Assembly (NCBI GenBank): GCA_021234535.1
Contig: CM037839.1
Location: 24,601,196 to 24,665,195, forward strand
Length of the DNA: 64,000 nt
Source of the DNA: Stichopus chloronotus
Lineage: Eukaryota > Echinodermata > Holothuroidea > Aspidochirotida > Stichopodidae
Direction of reading: 5' to 3'
The notes beneath the pieces are model-generated. The model was not told the origin of the DNA. It ran no database searches and saw only the letters and a program-made list of their open reading frames with translations. The position numbers were made by a program, and so were the translations under genes. Numbering within the stretch: the stretch's first letter is position 1; each line of letters opens with the position of its first letter. Below are positions 12,301 through 22,599 of this stretch, piece after piece.

Positions 12301-13924
12301 GACCTTGTGAATACAAATAAGTGTGTAAAAAGTGTCTGGTCACGAATTTTCAAAATCTATATTGAATATTGCTCGTTGATGTTCATCTGTATGACATATG
12401 GGAATCCTCGTAGTTCGTCCATCTGTCATTAGTATGTAAAGGAAACTTGACAGGTTTAGGGAAATTTAATGAATTTCAGGAAACAACTCAATGTGACTCT
12501 TTACTGACCTGAATTAAGACAAAAGAAACCAAAATATGTGGAAGAAATTTGGACTATTCTATACGCAAATGAAATTAGTAAATATTATGTTTAGCTGACT
12601 ACAGATGATAAAATTCGTTGAATTGCTTGTCTTGTTTTTTCCATTATAAAGGCTTTAAAAAACTAAGATCATTCACACATGATCTTCTGTATAGATGAAC
12701 ATATAGACTTGTAACCCACGTTCAAAATCGGTGCTGCAAACTACGAAAGAATATCTTGCTATGACGTAACATTTTTCCATACCACAAAATTCTGAAAATA
12801 AAACTTCTTGGAAAATGTTTCCTCAGTAAAAATGCTTGCGTGCTCACCTCATCTCGACATGATAAACTTCAATCGTTCACTGAATTGATGTAAATGACTA
12901 ATCATCCGTTTTAATACAAGCGACATAATGTTTCTGCAGTGGTAGTATGTTCAAAGATGACACAGCCTCTCCCCTTCGGTATGTTTTGGTAATCAAAATA
13001 AGTAAAGTTACATAAGTTATATATAAATAAGTTAAATAAGTAACAACTCTTTTCGGAAACTGACTTTAGAATTCCAAAGAATTCGGTTGACCTCTGATAG
13101 AGTCCTTTCAGATATAACGTTTGGTTTATGAGTTGTAGCCATGCCGACTCTAGATAATACACCAAGGAAAATAAATGAGGTAAACACATTCATTTTCCTC
13201 TTCTCCTGAGTATATGAGAAGAGGAAAATGAATGTGTTTACCTCATTTATTTTCCTTGGTGTATTATCTAGAGTCGGCATGGCTACAACTCATAAACCAA
13301 AAGTTATATCTTTTCGGAAAAAGATGAACATGTATCAAAGTGTGACCTGAAAATTCCCCCAGCAATTCCCACCCAGACAATTCCCCCACAATTCTCCCTC
13401 TGGCAACCTCCTCTTGGACAATCCCCCCCCCCCCCCTCGATCAACCACTTGGACAATTCCTACCCAGACAATTCCCATCCTGGAGAATTCCCCTTGGACC
13501 ACCCCCTTTCCGACAATTTCTTTATGAAAAGACTTAGGGTTATGGGTGGGAGGGAATTGTCTGACTGGAAATTGTTCTAGTGGGGAATTGTCCGAGAGGG
13601 GATTTTCCAACAGTTAATTGTCCAGGGAAAGTTGTCCCGGAACCGTATCAAAGTAAACGTGTGATGGTTGTATAGGCCTACACTAGGAATGAGGATACTA
13701 ATTTGATTCTTTTTCAAGTTCGTTTTACATCATCATTAATAACTTATTGATCGATTGCGATCGATACCGTGAAATATCAGGATGACTTTTTTGTTGACGT
13801 CGATAGACCCTTCCACTGCGTCCTCGTGATGATGGTCGTCATCCTCGTCACTGCTATGTGAGCCACCATGGTGAGCATATACGCATGCTCCCAAAAGTAA
13901 GAACAAAAGGAGAATACACTTCAT
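6300..13924 (-). CDS. Gene B: small secreted two-cysteine protein with PHGDHxDW motif (4 coding exons)
   Basis: Assembled from exons 13924-13768, 10177-10091, 6840-6691 and 6319-6300, giving 414 coding bases and 137 aa. All three introns are GT-AG and phase 1. Residues 1-17 are a signal peptide (MKCILLLFLLLGACVYA), so the product should be secreted. The predicted mature chain starts HHGGSH and runs into an acidic/His stretch (26-35). It then has an APRGENF segment (53-59) with an NFT glycosylation sequon, PHGDHFDW (83-90), Cys104 and Cys136, with Gln137 last. Length, intron phases, motifs and the 32-residue Cys spacing match gene A at 37.2-42.1 kb. I do not recognise the family. The His-rich start suggests metal binding, and the two cysteines probably pair; both points are inference. 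No TATA box is obvious upstream. Confidence 0.85.
6691..6840 (-). CDS. Gene B coding exon 3 (PHGDHFDW motif)
   Basis: 150 bases. The acceptor is TTCTCAG at 6841-6842 and the donor GTATGT starts at 6690; both ends are phase 1. It encodes PHGDHFDWAV, ECQDVHVTVVG and PEFEG, matching PHGDHTDWIV, YCDDVSIVVEG and TEFNG of gene A exon 3. It holds the first mature cysteine. The frame runs open beyond both splice sites, which hides the exon inside a longer false ORF. Confidence 0.88.
9370..9600 (-). pseudogene. LINE reverse transcriptase fragment
   Basis: On the minus strand one frame reads YSYFYADDTVLSLNGG, with the YADD active-site box at 9497-9486. About 25 residues on, a shifted frame reads FDDFASGLKMNLQKL, the SGLK-N motif that follows YADD in LINE reverse transcriptases. 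At least one frameshift and an upstream stop break it. It lies in gene B intron 2 in the same orientation. It is too short to place in a clade. Confidence 0.6.
10012..10040 (+). repeat. (CTGT)n microsatellite
   Basis: About six CTGT units in gene B intron 2's close flank, followed by a T/G-rich stretch. Confidence 0.85.
10091..10177 (-). CDS. Gene B coding exon 2
   Basis: 87 bases between an acceptor TTTAG and a donor GGAG|GTAAGA, phase 1 at both ends. It encodes PRGENFTSVDFT near its start, aligning with PSNENFDKVRFT of gene A exon 2, and ends in an acidic ESDDH run that gene A lacks. Confidence 0.85.
10589..10602. promoter_or_regulatory. RFX X-box-like palindrome
   Basis: GTTGCCATGGAAAC is one base off the symmetrical X-box GTTRCCATGGYAAC bound by RFX factors. 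It lies in gene B intron 1. A single site can occur by chance, so any regulatory role is conjecture. Confidence 0.25.
10725..10925. repeat. Repeat with AGGTCCTC blocks and GT-rich tail
   Basis: GGTCCTCTG, GGTCCTCTCAAG and GAGGTCCTCGGA blocks with AATTCAATA recur near 50590-50660, again beside a CA/GT-rich run. This makes it a dispersed repeat end. The four overlapping short frames here are by-products. Confidence 0.5.
10928..11590. repeat. Tandem array, ~150-bp monomers (family C)
   Basis: The block 'TTTCCA...ATCTTGAG..GTA' recurs near 10940, 11097, 11241 and 11400, a spacing of about 144-159 bp. Other shared blocks are GAAATTTGCTGATTTTTTAG-like and CAATTTTGCC. The last monomer carries an AT-rich insertion near 11440-11480. 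No terminal hairpin was identified for this family. Confidence 0.7.
11640..12900. other. Gene B intron 1 sequence, no feature seen
   Basis: AT-rich intronic DNA. An 88-residue plus-strand frame at 12166-12432 is antisense to gene B. It has no recognisable motif or splice context, so I treat it as chance. Confidence 0.4.
13111..13310. repeat. Near-perfect palindrome: 95-bp arms, 10-bp loop
   Basis: Left arm 13111-13205 and right arm 13216-13310 are reverse complements with one mismatch (13120 against 13301). The spacer is CTGAGTATAT. The arms are AT-rich and show no transposon ends or target duplication. It lies in gene B intron 1, so a transcript would fold into a long hairpin. It may be a recent inverted duplication or an assembly or template-switch artefact. 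Confidence 0.92.
13335..13645. repeat. Foldback array of GACAATTCCC units
   Basis: The left half (13335-13510) is built of imperfect GGACAATTCCC units. The right half (13550-13640) is built of the reverse complement, GGGAATTGTCC. The centre lies near 13525. A C run interrupts the left half near 13427. This mirrored array of short degenerate units matches the plan of foldback elements. The 91-residue minus-strand frame is repeat-encoded. Confidence 0.7.
13768..13924 (-). CDS. Gene B coding exon 1 (signal peptide, His/Asp-rich segment)
   Basis: The ATG at 13924 opens a textbook signal peptide. The exon ends in ATATTTCAC-G before GTATCG at 13767, phase 1. The last residues (KKVILIF) align with gene A exon 1 (NSLRILF), which fixes the donor. 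The frame stays open past the donor, so a single-exon reading would give a false 82-residue protein. Confidence 0.82.
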
Positions 13925-14199
13925 TCTGTCTCGACTGGTGATGTACAACAATCTGTGAATATCAAGGACAAAAACAATTAACACAGGCCTAGTTATCGTT
14001 GAAGCATCTGCTCAAAGAAGTCATATGTGCCGTGTTTAGTGCGACTCCTAAAAACAAAACATTTCATTTTAATCACGTTTTGGCACGTTTACATATTCGC
14101 GCGTTTCTTCCTCAAGTGCATTGGCTTGCGAAGACAAAAGCTGAACTTTATGAAACTAGTAGACATTTGTCCCTAGATTATTGGCCAGTTTGTAATTAG

Positions 14200-14905
14200 T
14201 GATGAATGAGGATTGTTTGAAGACTATCTAAGAGTAGCGCCAGCAAAGTTTGGAACGGAACGTATCAGAAAAACATACATACCCCCAATCCCACAGACAC
14301 ACACACAGACCTAGATTACTGGAAATCGTCCTTCCCCGGCTCAGCAAGTAAGCTCTAGAAAGTGGTATTGTCAGTACTATCTTGGAGGAAATATTAATCT
14401 TACTTAGGGTGTCGAAAAAGTCTGATCATATTTGAACATTTCATGATGAATACTGTATTGTACTTTAATTTGAAGGCAGAAAATTGGCGACATCATCATG
14501 ATCATTTCCTGGATATCAAGGGCGGTAAAGTACTCAAACTTGCATTTTCTTAACACTTTTTTTCAATTTGTTTTTCTCATTCTTATCTTTTTCTATCTTT
14601 TTGATTATTTTTTCCTTTCTGTGGAAAGCTGAAAGGGTGCCAGTAATCCCCCTGAGTCGGTCAGGGTGGGGACTGCCCCCCCCCCTCAGGCTGACCATAC
14701 AAAGCTCCGCTACTGATTCATTGTGGGCTAAATGCAAAATGGTGCTTCATTTAAATGTTTCTGAATTGACCATGAATTCCTATGTTTCAGTTAAGTAACG
14801 ATTATTTTTGTTATATTTAAATACATACTTATCTATAGTTAAAGCATGAAGTGCGAATTTGTGTGTCACTGATAGTTGCTAATTATCCCATTTACCCCTC
14901 CTTAG
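14200..14905. other. No gene seen
   Basis: AT-rich spacer between gene B and the exon candidate at 14.9 kb, with short frames on both strands around 14534-14798 that I cannot support as coding. Confidence 0.4.
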
Positions 14906-15109
14906 AACAACCGCTGGTCTGCGCTCCTCAACCATTGTAGGTACCAGTTTTCGCAGCCGAAAACGATACTCTCCACGTCGCACTCTCGTAGAGATGACAG
15001 TGCAAAGGCTCTAGCTCGCTTTCACCGGCTGACGGGGCAAGTACAATTTAAACCCTTCCTGGATGACGAAATTTGTGAATGCTTCATCGTGGTTTCAAGA
15101 GGACAGCTT
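14906..15109 (+). CDS. Candidate internal coding exon, product unrecognised
   Basis: A 204-base block is open for 68 codons between an acceptor (CCCCTCCTTAG, ending at 14905) and a consensus donor CTT|GTAAGT at 15110, phase 0 at both ends. An in-frame stop overlaps the acceptor, as expected for an intron boundary. There is no ATG, so it would be internal. The peptide is not low-complexity and includes SRRDDSAKALARFHRLTG and FLDDEICECFIVVSRG. The frame stays open 18 more codons past the donor, so a 3' variant is possible. I found no convincing upstream exon; a possible downstream exon may begin near 15678. I do not recognise the family. Confidence 0.42.
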
Positions 15110-15501
15110 GTAAGTCACCTTACAACAGAACACGGCCCCGTTAGCAACGTTACTTCTCGGGGTTGATAGGATCTAAAGGAACATACTATGATTATTATCA
15201 TTCATTAAGCAGACCTACAGTCATCATGCACCTCCCGCATACAAGATACTAGGAATATTTTGCCATGTCCTGGTCAAGAAGATCTAATTCAAAAACATGG
15301 CAATAAACATTGATGCACAACGCTGCGTTCCTGACATGTAAGAATTATTTGAACATTTCAGTGTACTTATGTGTAGCTGCGTGAATTGATTAAGTGTCTT
15401 CTTTTCTCCTATATTCAAAATTCGAGGATAAAACCAGATGAAAGAACTTATTGTACTACTGAATAGTTTTTCATATTTTCTGACTAGATGAGACCACCCC
15501 C

Positions 15502-15560
15502 CTCCTCACACACACACACACACACCCTCACCCGCACACGCACACACACACACACACCTT
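15502..15560 (+). repeat. (CA)n microsatellite
   Basis: Interrupted CACACA runs with CCGCACACG interruptions. No repeat-family hairpin follows it. Confidence 0.85.
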
Positions 15561-17204
15561 CTGGTTAGTTTCCACAGAGAGCTGGGCCATTCACTTTGAT
15601 CACTTTGATCATTCACTATGATCAAAACTTAAAATATTATCTGCGGTGACAGCTAACAGTTGGTCTTTCTTATCAAGGCTATTGTCTTCACTTTCCTATA
15701 CCGTCCACACTGGGCAGCATCAGATTTGGAATGTTCCTGCCAGCAATGCAGATACGGACACCTGCTATCTATGACAGTGGTACCAGCAGTTATAACATAG
15801 ACACTGACCAGCCTAAGATACCCTGAGTGAAAGTGACTTCTCTAAAAGCACAACTGAGTGACCTGAATGCTTCATATCATCGCTCACGTATAACCTTTTA
15901 AAGCCCTGATTTTGTTCAATTTGGTTTATTCATTTATTTTGTTTTGTTGTATTACAATGGAATTTATTTACTGACAAAAATTCTTACTTAAATGGCAGCA
16001 TTAAGTCAATTTATAAAATTACATGGTTTGTATTTCGTTTCAGATTACAAAGCTTTATTTAATAACAATTTGTTTGTAATGACCTTTATTTCTGTCGGTG
16101 ATGTATCTCGACAGATTTTTACAATAAAAAGTTTAAGAGACAAGTTTCACGATCTTACCTTAGCAAATTTTCGATGATGGATTCAAATCTACCTCAGATG
16201 AAGTTTCATCAATATCTGGGTGAATTGGTGTCAACAGCCTTATATTTTGAAAACTGAAAGTATATCGGTTCAAGATTTGTTAAAAATATATGGTGACCTT
16301 ACGGAGTTCTTGGAGGGACGATAAGAATGAAAGCGAGTATTGCTTCCACTGCTGATGAGTTAGCTTCACTAAAGAAGAAGATTTGCAAGCATTTTAGTTC
16401 AGAAAACGTTCCTCATTACAAGTATCCATCTTCGAAAATCAAATTGTTTTGGAGAAGAGTCGGTGACCAGAAAAAAGTAGAAGAAATGTTTCTCTTTCCT
16501 TTGCAATGTTAGGTGTCAAGAGATAGTTAAGTTTTTTGGAAGGAAATCACGTTCAAGGGGGAAAAAGTTTCCTTTTCACATCATACACATAAAAAAGGCT
16601 ATTTAAAAATACCATATATCTATGATTAGAATACAGTAATCCAGTATATAAAGTGGAGGAGGGTTGCGAGAGACCTAAAATTACTGGTAGAGCAGGATTT
16701 TACACGATTCCATCGTTTTTACAGCTTTTCTCTTATTACACTTGACTGTTGAATTGCTTAAAGCAACATCCTCTGCTTTGGGGCAGCATTATTCAGCAAT
16801 GGCATCGTTTACTTCCGGGAAATGCACGCTACTTGAACGTAGTAAATACTTGATGAATTCACACAGTCAATGACGACGGTCTTAGGTCATAACTATGCAT
16901 TTTTCTTTTTGTTTCAATATTCAGAATTTAATGCGTTATTAGAAATCGGACTTAATAAGCGAACGCATAGCCATAAGCAGATCGAAATTACATAAGTCAC
17001 TCAAATATTTAAATGGTGCATGGCTGTATTTATAAAGTTGTTTAAAATTAAAGAAGCACCGTACGACACTGGCAGTACGTCACTGTCAAGCTGAACTATA
17101 CCCTCTACAACAATTCCTCGACTGGCCTAAGAGAGTTCGCTTACAGTAGCTTTAGAAATATGTGATCCTAAAGGTAGTTTATATCAAGTATTATAAGCAT
17201 AAAT

Positions 17205-17460
17205 CAGAAAGCCAAAAGGCTTTGTGATTCCTTGCTACATGGTTATATTACAACGAACATGAATTATTCACATGACAAGTATAAGATCAACTGCAGTTAT
17301 TTTTCTTGATACACCACCAGCCTTTAACCCAAAATGACCTTTATTTTGGTGACCTAAAATGACTGCGACATTTGACGTCCACCAAAAGCAATAGGGATCA
17401 CCTACCCAGGCCATGCAACCCACACATCAAGTACAGTATGAGTACGGTATGACATCAGTC
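17205..17460 (+). repeat. Family A repeat, left-end module
   Basis: It begins with the hairpin AAAGCC-AAAA-GGCTTT followed by GTGATTCCTTGC. It continues into ATTACAACGAACATGAAT, CATGACAAGTATAAGATC and a degenerate DR1 segment (AAAATGACCTTTATTTTGG, then CATTTGACGTCCACC). The stem differs at a paired position from the copy at 26915, which reads AAAGTC/GACTTT. The repeat abuts the truncated end of the gag pseudogene. Confidence 0.72.
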
Positions 17461-17464
17461 AACA

Positions 17465-17979
17465 TTATCTCTGAGCTCCAAGAAACACACAGTAATCAAT
17501 GCTGCTTCTAGTCTTGCCTGTTGTTAGTTGAATCAAATAACTCAACCTTACCTCATCTGAACTCAGCTTGTCTGCCATATTTACCTCAAAATTCTTCATA
17601 AACGACCAGAATGTTCTTGGGTCTCCATCGTATGGTGGAATTTCTGCCTTAGGTAATTCCAACGCTAATTTGAAACTCAATTTCCTCCTTTAACTTTTTC
17701 AATGCTTCCTCCCTCTCCTCAGTATAATGCTTTTGGCATTCCAACATCCAGCTTTCTGCTTGCTCAAATGCTTCATCAGACAACAGCCCAGCCAGATCAG
17801 CATGAACCTCTTCCATTGCCTCAAACTGGCGCTCTGCCTTTTGCAAATTTTCCTTTATCGACTCTGCGATAATTTCTTCCTTGTTACAAGTAGCTTTTAA
17901 CACACTCAAAGTCCTCGTAAGTTGACCCTAAGTTATGATTCCTCCTCAATATTTTTGCTTCCTCCATCTTTTCCGACAT
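17465..17979 (-). pseudogene. BEL/Pao retrotransposon Gag N-terminal fragment, frameshifted
   Basis: Three overlapping minus-strand frames line up as one decayed protein. It starts MSEKMEEAK at 17979. A coiled-coil segment follows (KENLQKAERQFEAMEEVHADL, SWMLECQKHYTEE). It ends in a DUF1759-type segment (LPKAEIPPYDGDP, LSYLIQLTTGKTR). Spacer helix, LPK-x-(I/L)PxYDGDP and L..LTG+AR are typical of BEL/Pao Gag. Single-base shifts fall near 17910 and 17680. The fragment stops at the boundary of a family A repeat, and no protease, RT or LTR is visible. It is inactive. Confidence 0.75.
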
Positions 17980-18570
17980 TGTGAAATATGATTGAAAGCA
18001 CTCCAATTTGATTGTTAAGAAACCTTGTTCTGCTACCAGCTGTTCCTCTGGATATTGATATTATCCAAATAAATGACAGAACAGATGGTTTTTTTCATTT
18101 TCTTCATTTTTTTCATAAACCCATTAACATTCCATTGCATGCTTTCTATCTGACCCCATGACCTCCCCATACCAAGACTATCTCTCTGGACAACTTGGAG
18201 GCTCTCACACTAGAAGTTACTCACTAAGTTACAAATGCAGTACTGTAGGGAGCAATCCCATTGAGTTAACTGTGTGCGAGAGAATCAACACCTGCCATTG
18301 CACAATGTAGCCCAATATGTATTTGTACGGTAGTTTATAATAACCACAATAATGGTGTTTAGGCTATTATTATTGTTTTATAGTAAAAAATTATCCCTTC
18401 CTCTCTATTGATAAGCATTTAATTTCACAGGGTCATGAACCTGTTAATAACAGACAACCTTATCAAGTTTAAAACAAATCTGACTCACGGATAAGGAACT
18501 ATGGCAGTTTTAAAAAAATTTATGTTTTACCCCATAACCCCATTAATATGCAAGATTTGGACACCAAAAA

Positions 18571-18929
18571 CAATAGGGATCATCTACTCAATATGGGCGA
18601 CCAACATGCCAAAAATGAAATTACTCAGAGTTACCCTTCTTGAGATAGAGTGTTTACGAGCAACCGTCACACACACACACATATACATATACACACACGA
18701 CATCAGGACTGCATAGATTCCCCTGCCTACGGCAAGGAATCAATAACAATAGGGATCATCTACTCAATATGGGCAACCTACATGCCAAAAATGAAATTAC
18801 TCAGAGTTACCCTTCTTGAGATAGAGTGTTTACGAGCAACCGTCACACACACACACACACACCCGCACCCTTACATACACACACACGACATCAGGACTGC
18901 ATAGATTCCCCTGCCTACGGCAAGGAATC
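18571..18929 (+). repeat. Duplicated family A right end with CA run and hairpin
   Basis: Two tandem copies start CAATAGGGATCATCTACTCA at 18571 and 18747 (176 bp apart). They are almost identical apart from the length of the CA run. Each ends in the hairpin GATTCC..TGCC-TAC-GGCAAGGAATC (ending 18741 and 18929). Only the right-end module is duplicated, and very recently. Confidence 0.85.
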
Positions 18930-18949
18930 AAAAAGACATGTGGGAAGAA

Positions 18950-21100
18950 GATGAAGCAAGCGTGTTTGTCCAACATTTCTGCAGCTTTCCAAAGACTTGT
19001 GAGAAGATGTCCATCTATAATTTACAGAAGCAATTATCCCATCGGAAACTAAACATAGGAAATGCGTGTTTGTCATCTCGTGAGAAAGATGGATAAAAAA
19101 TGAGAAAATGCAAACACTTTAATTCTCAAATACAAATGTTTGGAGAAAATTTAAAAAAATTTTGAAAGAAGAAAAAAAAAAATTTACAGATATTTGTGAG
19201 GTATAACTTGAAGTCTCATTTCATAATCCTTATAGATCGTTTTATCTTATATGGAGAAAGGAAAACCCAAGGTCGTGAAATTTAATACCTGGTGAAATCC
19301 AACCCAGGCAAGCAGCTATACTTTACACCGGAACATCACGCTAAAGCACACCGACTGGCTGGTTATATCCATATATCAATTACGCTTTGGTTGGCTTAAA
19401 GATTACCTTCAACTAAAAATAATTCGTTTCGGTATAATGAAACTTGAAACACCCAAATTGGTATATACATGAAAATGATAAGTAGATTAGGAGGTCTTTA
19501 TCAGTATTATCTAAGATATAATACCCCCCCCCCAAAAAAAAAAAAACAAGTTGAGTATCACAACCGAGGCTGAAGGGACTCCTGAATAGATGTTCCATAA
19601 AAAAAAAATCAGCTGATGCTTAATTGACATGTCCGTCCAGGGATAACGAAAATTTGCTGGTTTTAAGAGAATTTCTAATCTATCTCAACTGTTAACATAT
19701 TTCATGTATTCGATAGTCTAATAACTCTTGTTGTTATTACTGTCGAATAACCAATAATAATGAATAAAAACAAGCAGTTTATTTTACTGTACCTCGACAT
19801 CAAGTATTCCTTACCGCCTCTCCCTCTCCCCCTCCCTTAAAAAAATAAAAAGAAACACATAGGTCGGTAAGCTAGTTAATCTTGAGGTATATGTTAGCTG
19901 AGTTTCTATTGGTACAGGAGTAATGTTAGAGAGAATTCAATACCGCCCACGTTACCATGCACGTAATTGCGAACAATCTAGTAATTACGTCACTTACAGA
20001 AAAATATATGTTGCAATGTTGTTGGAAAAAAGCAACAATCAACTTCATGAATGCTCCTGATTTATCTTAAGTATCCAGAGGATAGTTTGAGAATGAAGAA
20101 GTTGAACGTGAGATGATGTATCCTCCCCCTAAACATCTTCCTTCCCAGAGTAAAATTCCCCAAGTATGGTTCTATCATTTAATACAAGGACGTTTTTAGA
20201 AGATGTTTTATTAATGTTCTCTCAAAATATAATACGATGGCATGTTATTTCCGGTACACTTAAAACATTCATTACCAATAGATTCATATTAATTTATGTC
20301 ATGTGCTTTAAATGAAAAAAATCTGTAGCTCTGCCATTTTGTATTTATTTCTATTTTTTTCATAGTTAACTTGCTATATATATATTTATCGATCAGTTTT
20401 AAGGGGATTGGCCAACGAAGGGAACTGGTACTTCATAACGTTTAGGAATCGTTTTCTCTCTTTATCGGTAACAAACCATTTCTCAATAGCATGTCCTGTC
20501 CGGCAAGTTGTGGATTTACCTATTTTAAAATGGCTTATTGAATGTTTGGAAATCTGTAACTGTCACCCAGTCACAACTACGTAGATATAACTTGTCTTTG
20601 TCTATAATCTTGACTGTCCAAAAGGGACAATGCAGTAGTTAAAGACATACTGTCCTTAATTTCCACAATATTTCCGGCCAAGTCTACAATATACTTAATC
20701 TACATTGTCATTTATGTCAAATTTCAAGGGCAATTTTACAAAAAAAAAAAAAACAGCAAGGACGTCTTGCTATGATTTGCCACTGTTACGTGCCATTTTG
20801 ATAATCCTTAGACAACTGAAAATATTTCTTTACCAGAGAAGTCTTTCTTCAAACAACAGCATCTTGGGTTAGGAACAAGATCTTGGTATAGAGTTTGAAA
20901 TGCCTGCAGTGAAAATTTATTCCAATTTTATTAAAAAAAAAAAAAAAAACCGGTAATTGTCAGTAAACATGCCTTTTAGTCAATTTTGAGTTCTATCACA
21001 ACAGTTTGTTTTAATTTCACTAATATTTTTCATAGTACTTTTTTCTGTCCATAGATTTGTTGAGTATATATCCATCCTTTTACTAATGCAATAGTTTATA
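18950..21100. other. No gene seen
   Basis: AT-rich spacer with A, T and C runs (for example a C run followed by an A run near 19530-19547). No supported exon or known repeat. Confidence 0.4.
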
Positions 21101-21105
21101 CTAAG

Positions 21106-21353
21106 CCCGGGTCACACTAGCGGGATTCAACACGCCATTCAATTTTCAACTAAAATTGCACAACTTGAATTGCCGTTTACATTAAATGAACGCTAAATAG
21201 GAACTTCGAAATCGATTTTTCTCTTTCAAGAAATCCAGGATTGAGAGACATTGTAACGATATTTTATCCTGACAACTTTTATGATCAACTCAATTTGCAT
21301 GTAATTTAGTTGAATGTTGAATTGCGCGTTGAACCGTGCTATTGTGACCCGGG
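21106..21353. mobile_element. 248-bp MITE with ~60-bp terminal inverted repeats
   Basis: The left end CCCGGGTCACACTAGCGG and the right end (reverse complement CCCGGGTCACAATAGCACGG) match. The similarity continues inward through CAACACGCCATTCAA against CAACGCGCAATTCAA and through TCAACTAAA. No internal coding sequence. No target duplication longer than 2-3 bp is clear, so the superfamily is not assigned. Confidence 0.8.
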
Positions 21354-22599
21354 TTCTACCCGCAGTAATAAGGAATAGTGTTTTGTTTATACACTGCGTA
21401 AGCCTATTGGTGGTTTAAACGTATTCTGGGACTAGAATGATAATACTCTATATGACTGTGTTTTGTGGTAAGGAACACTCCATGAAACTGAGGACGCTCT
21501 AACACTTTTCCGATTTGCAGAAAAGTGATGTTATAGCGACTGCTTCCCGCCTTCGTCTCGAAGTAGAATGCATATTCTAGTGCAGATTATTGTTAGTAAA
21601 TAAAATTGATATTGGCAATATTGGACATGTATACATATATATGATCTTGGACTTTCGATTTTAACTTGAGAATAATGCTATTTTCGATAATTGACACACC
21701 AGCTGGCAGATGGGCCATAACCAATCTTTCGCTGACACTGTCTAAATTTGTTTTGAGTTATCACTCATCTGAGGCCAGATAACAAACTTCTTTTTGACTG
21801 TCTGTCGTTTCCTGAGTAAGATTCTTGAGCAGTCTTGAAGTGGCTAAGGTTTACAGCGGAAAGATTCAAAGGAAACACATCTGTTGCTCCGAATGAATTA
21901 ATGAGGTTACTGTGCGTGACCGGGCTCAGGAAAGACTCGCAGACAAATCTACAAGTGTACGTGTCTTGTTATGGCCTCTCCTGCCCTTTTTTCTTATTTC
22001 CTTTTGACATCCATTAGGATGTACACTGACATGGGCCCGGAATGCTCCAACATGGAGGTGTAGTAAGGGGCTCGGCTGGTGTGCGGGGAGAACAAACGGT
22101 AGGCCTATTTTATGATGTTTTTTCTGAATTGACCAGTGGTAATGAGATGGGGGTAGGAATGCACGCGTCATTCTAGTAAAAGGCCCTACTCAACTTGAGA
22201 ACAGGTAACTTCAGCGGTATATATATTGATTTTCAAGTTCCTTCTCAGTTACGGATCCCAACAAAGTCCAGCCTCAATAAATAAAGGTCGCATCTGTTTT
22301 CCCTCATATTCCCGAGTGGGTCATGTGATCATACACGTGCATAGTCCTGGCTTTGTTTAGGTTCACAGAATGCCACCCGCGGAACCGGGGGCGCTGCTGG
22401 AATCAGTCCCTCACTTTTTGACCATGCATACTTCACAATCAATGAATGAATTGCCAACTTGTGGCACAAATAGAAAGTTTGAAGAAACAGTAATTTCTTA
22501 TGAAATCAATGAACTGCAGATGCAAAATAACTCCTCTCACCAAGCAAAAACCGATATGAAAACCTGAAGATTGAAAGTTTGTCACGCACCCAAAGATTT

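Noticed and set aside
22370..22567. 65-codon plus frame starting MPPAEPGALLES with CACGTG upstream
   Set aside because: Only the first 15 codons are GC-rich; the rest is AT-rich and featureless, with no donor at the change. Not enough to call.
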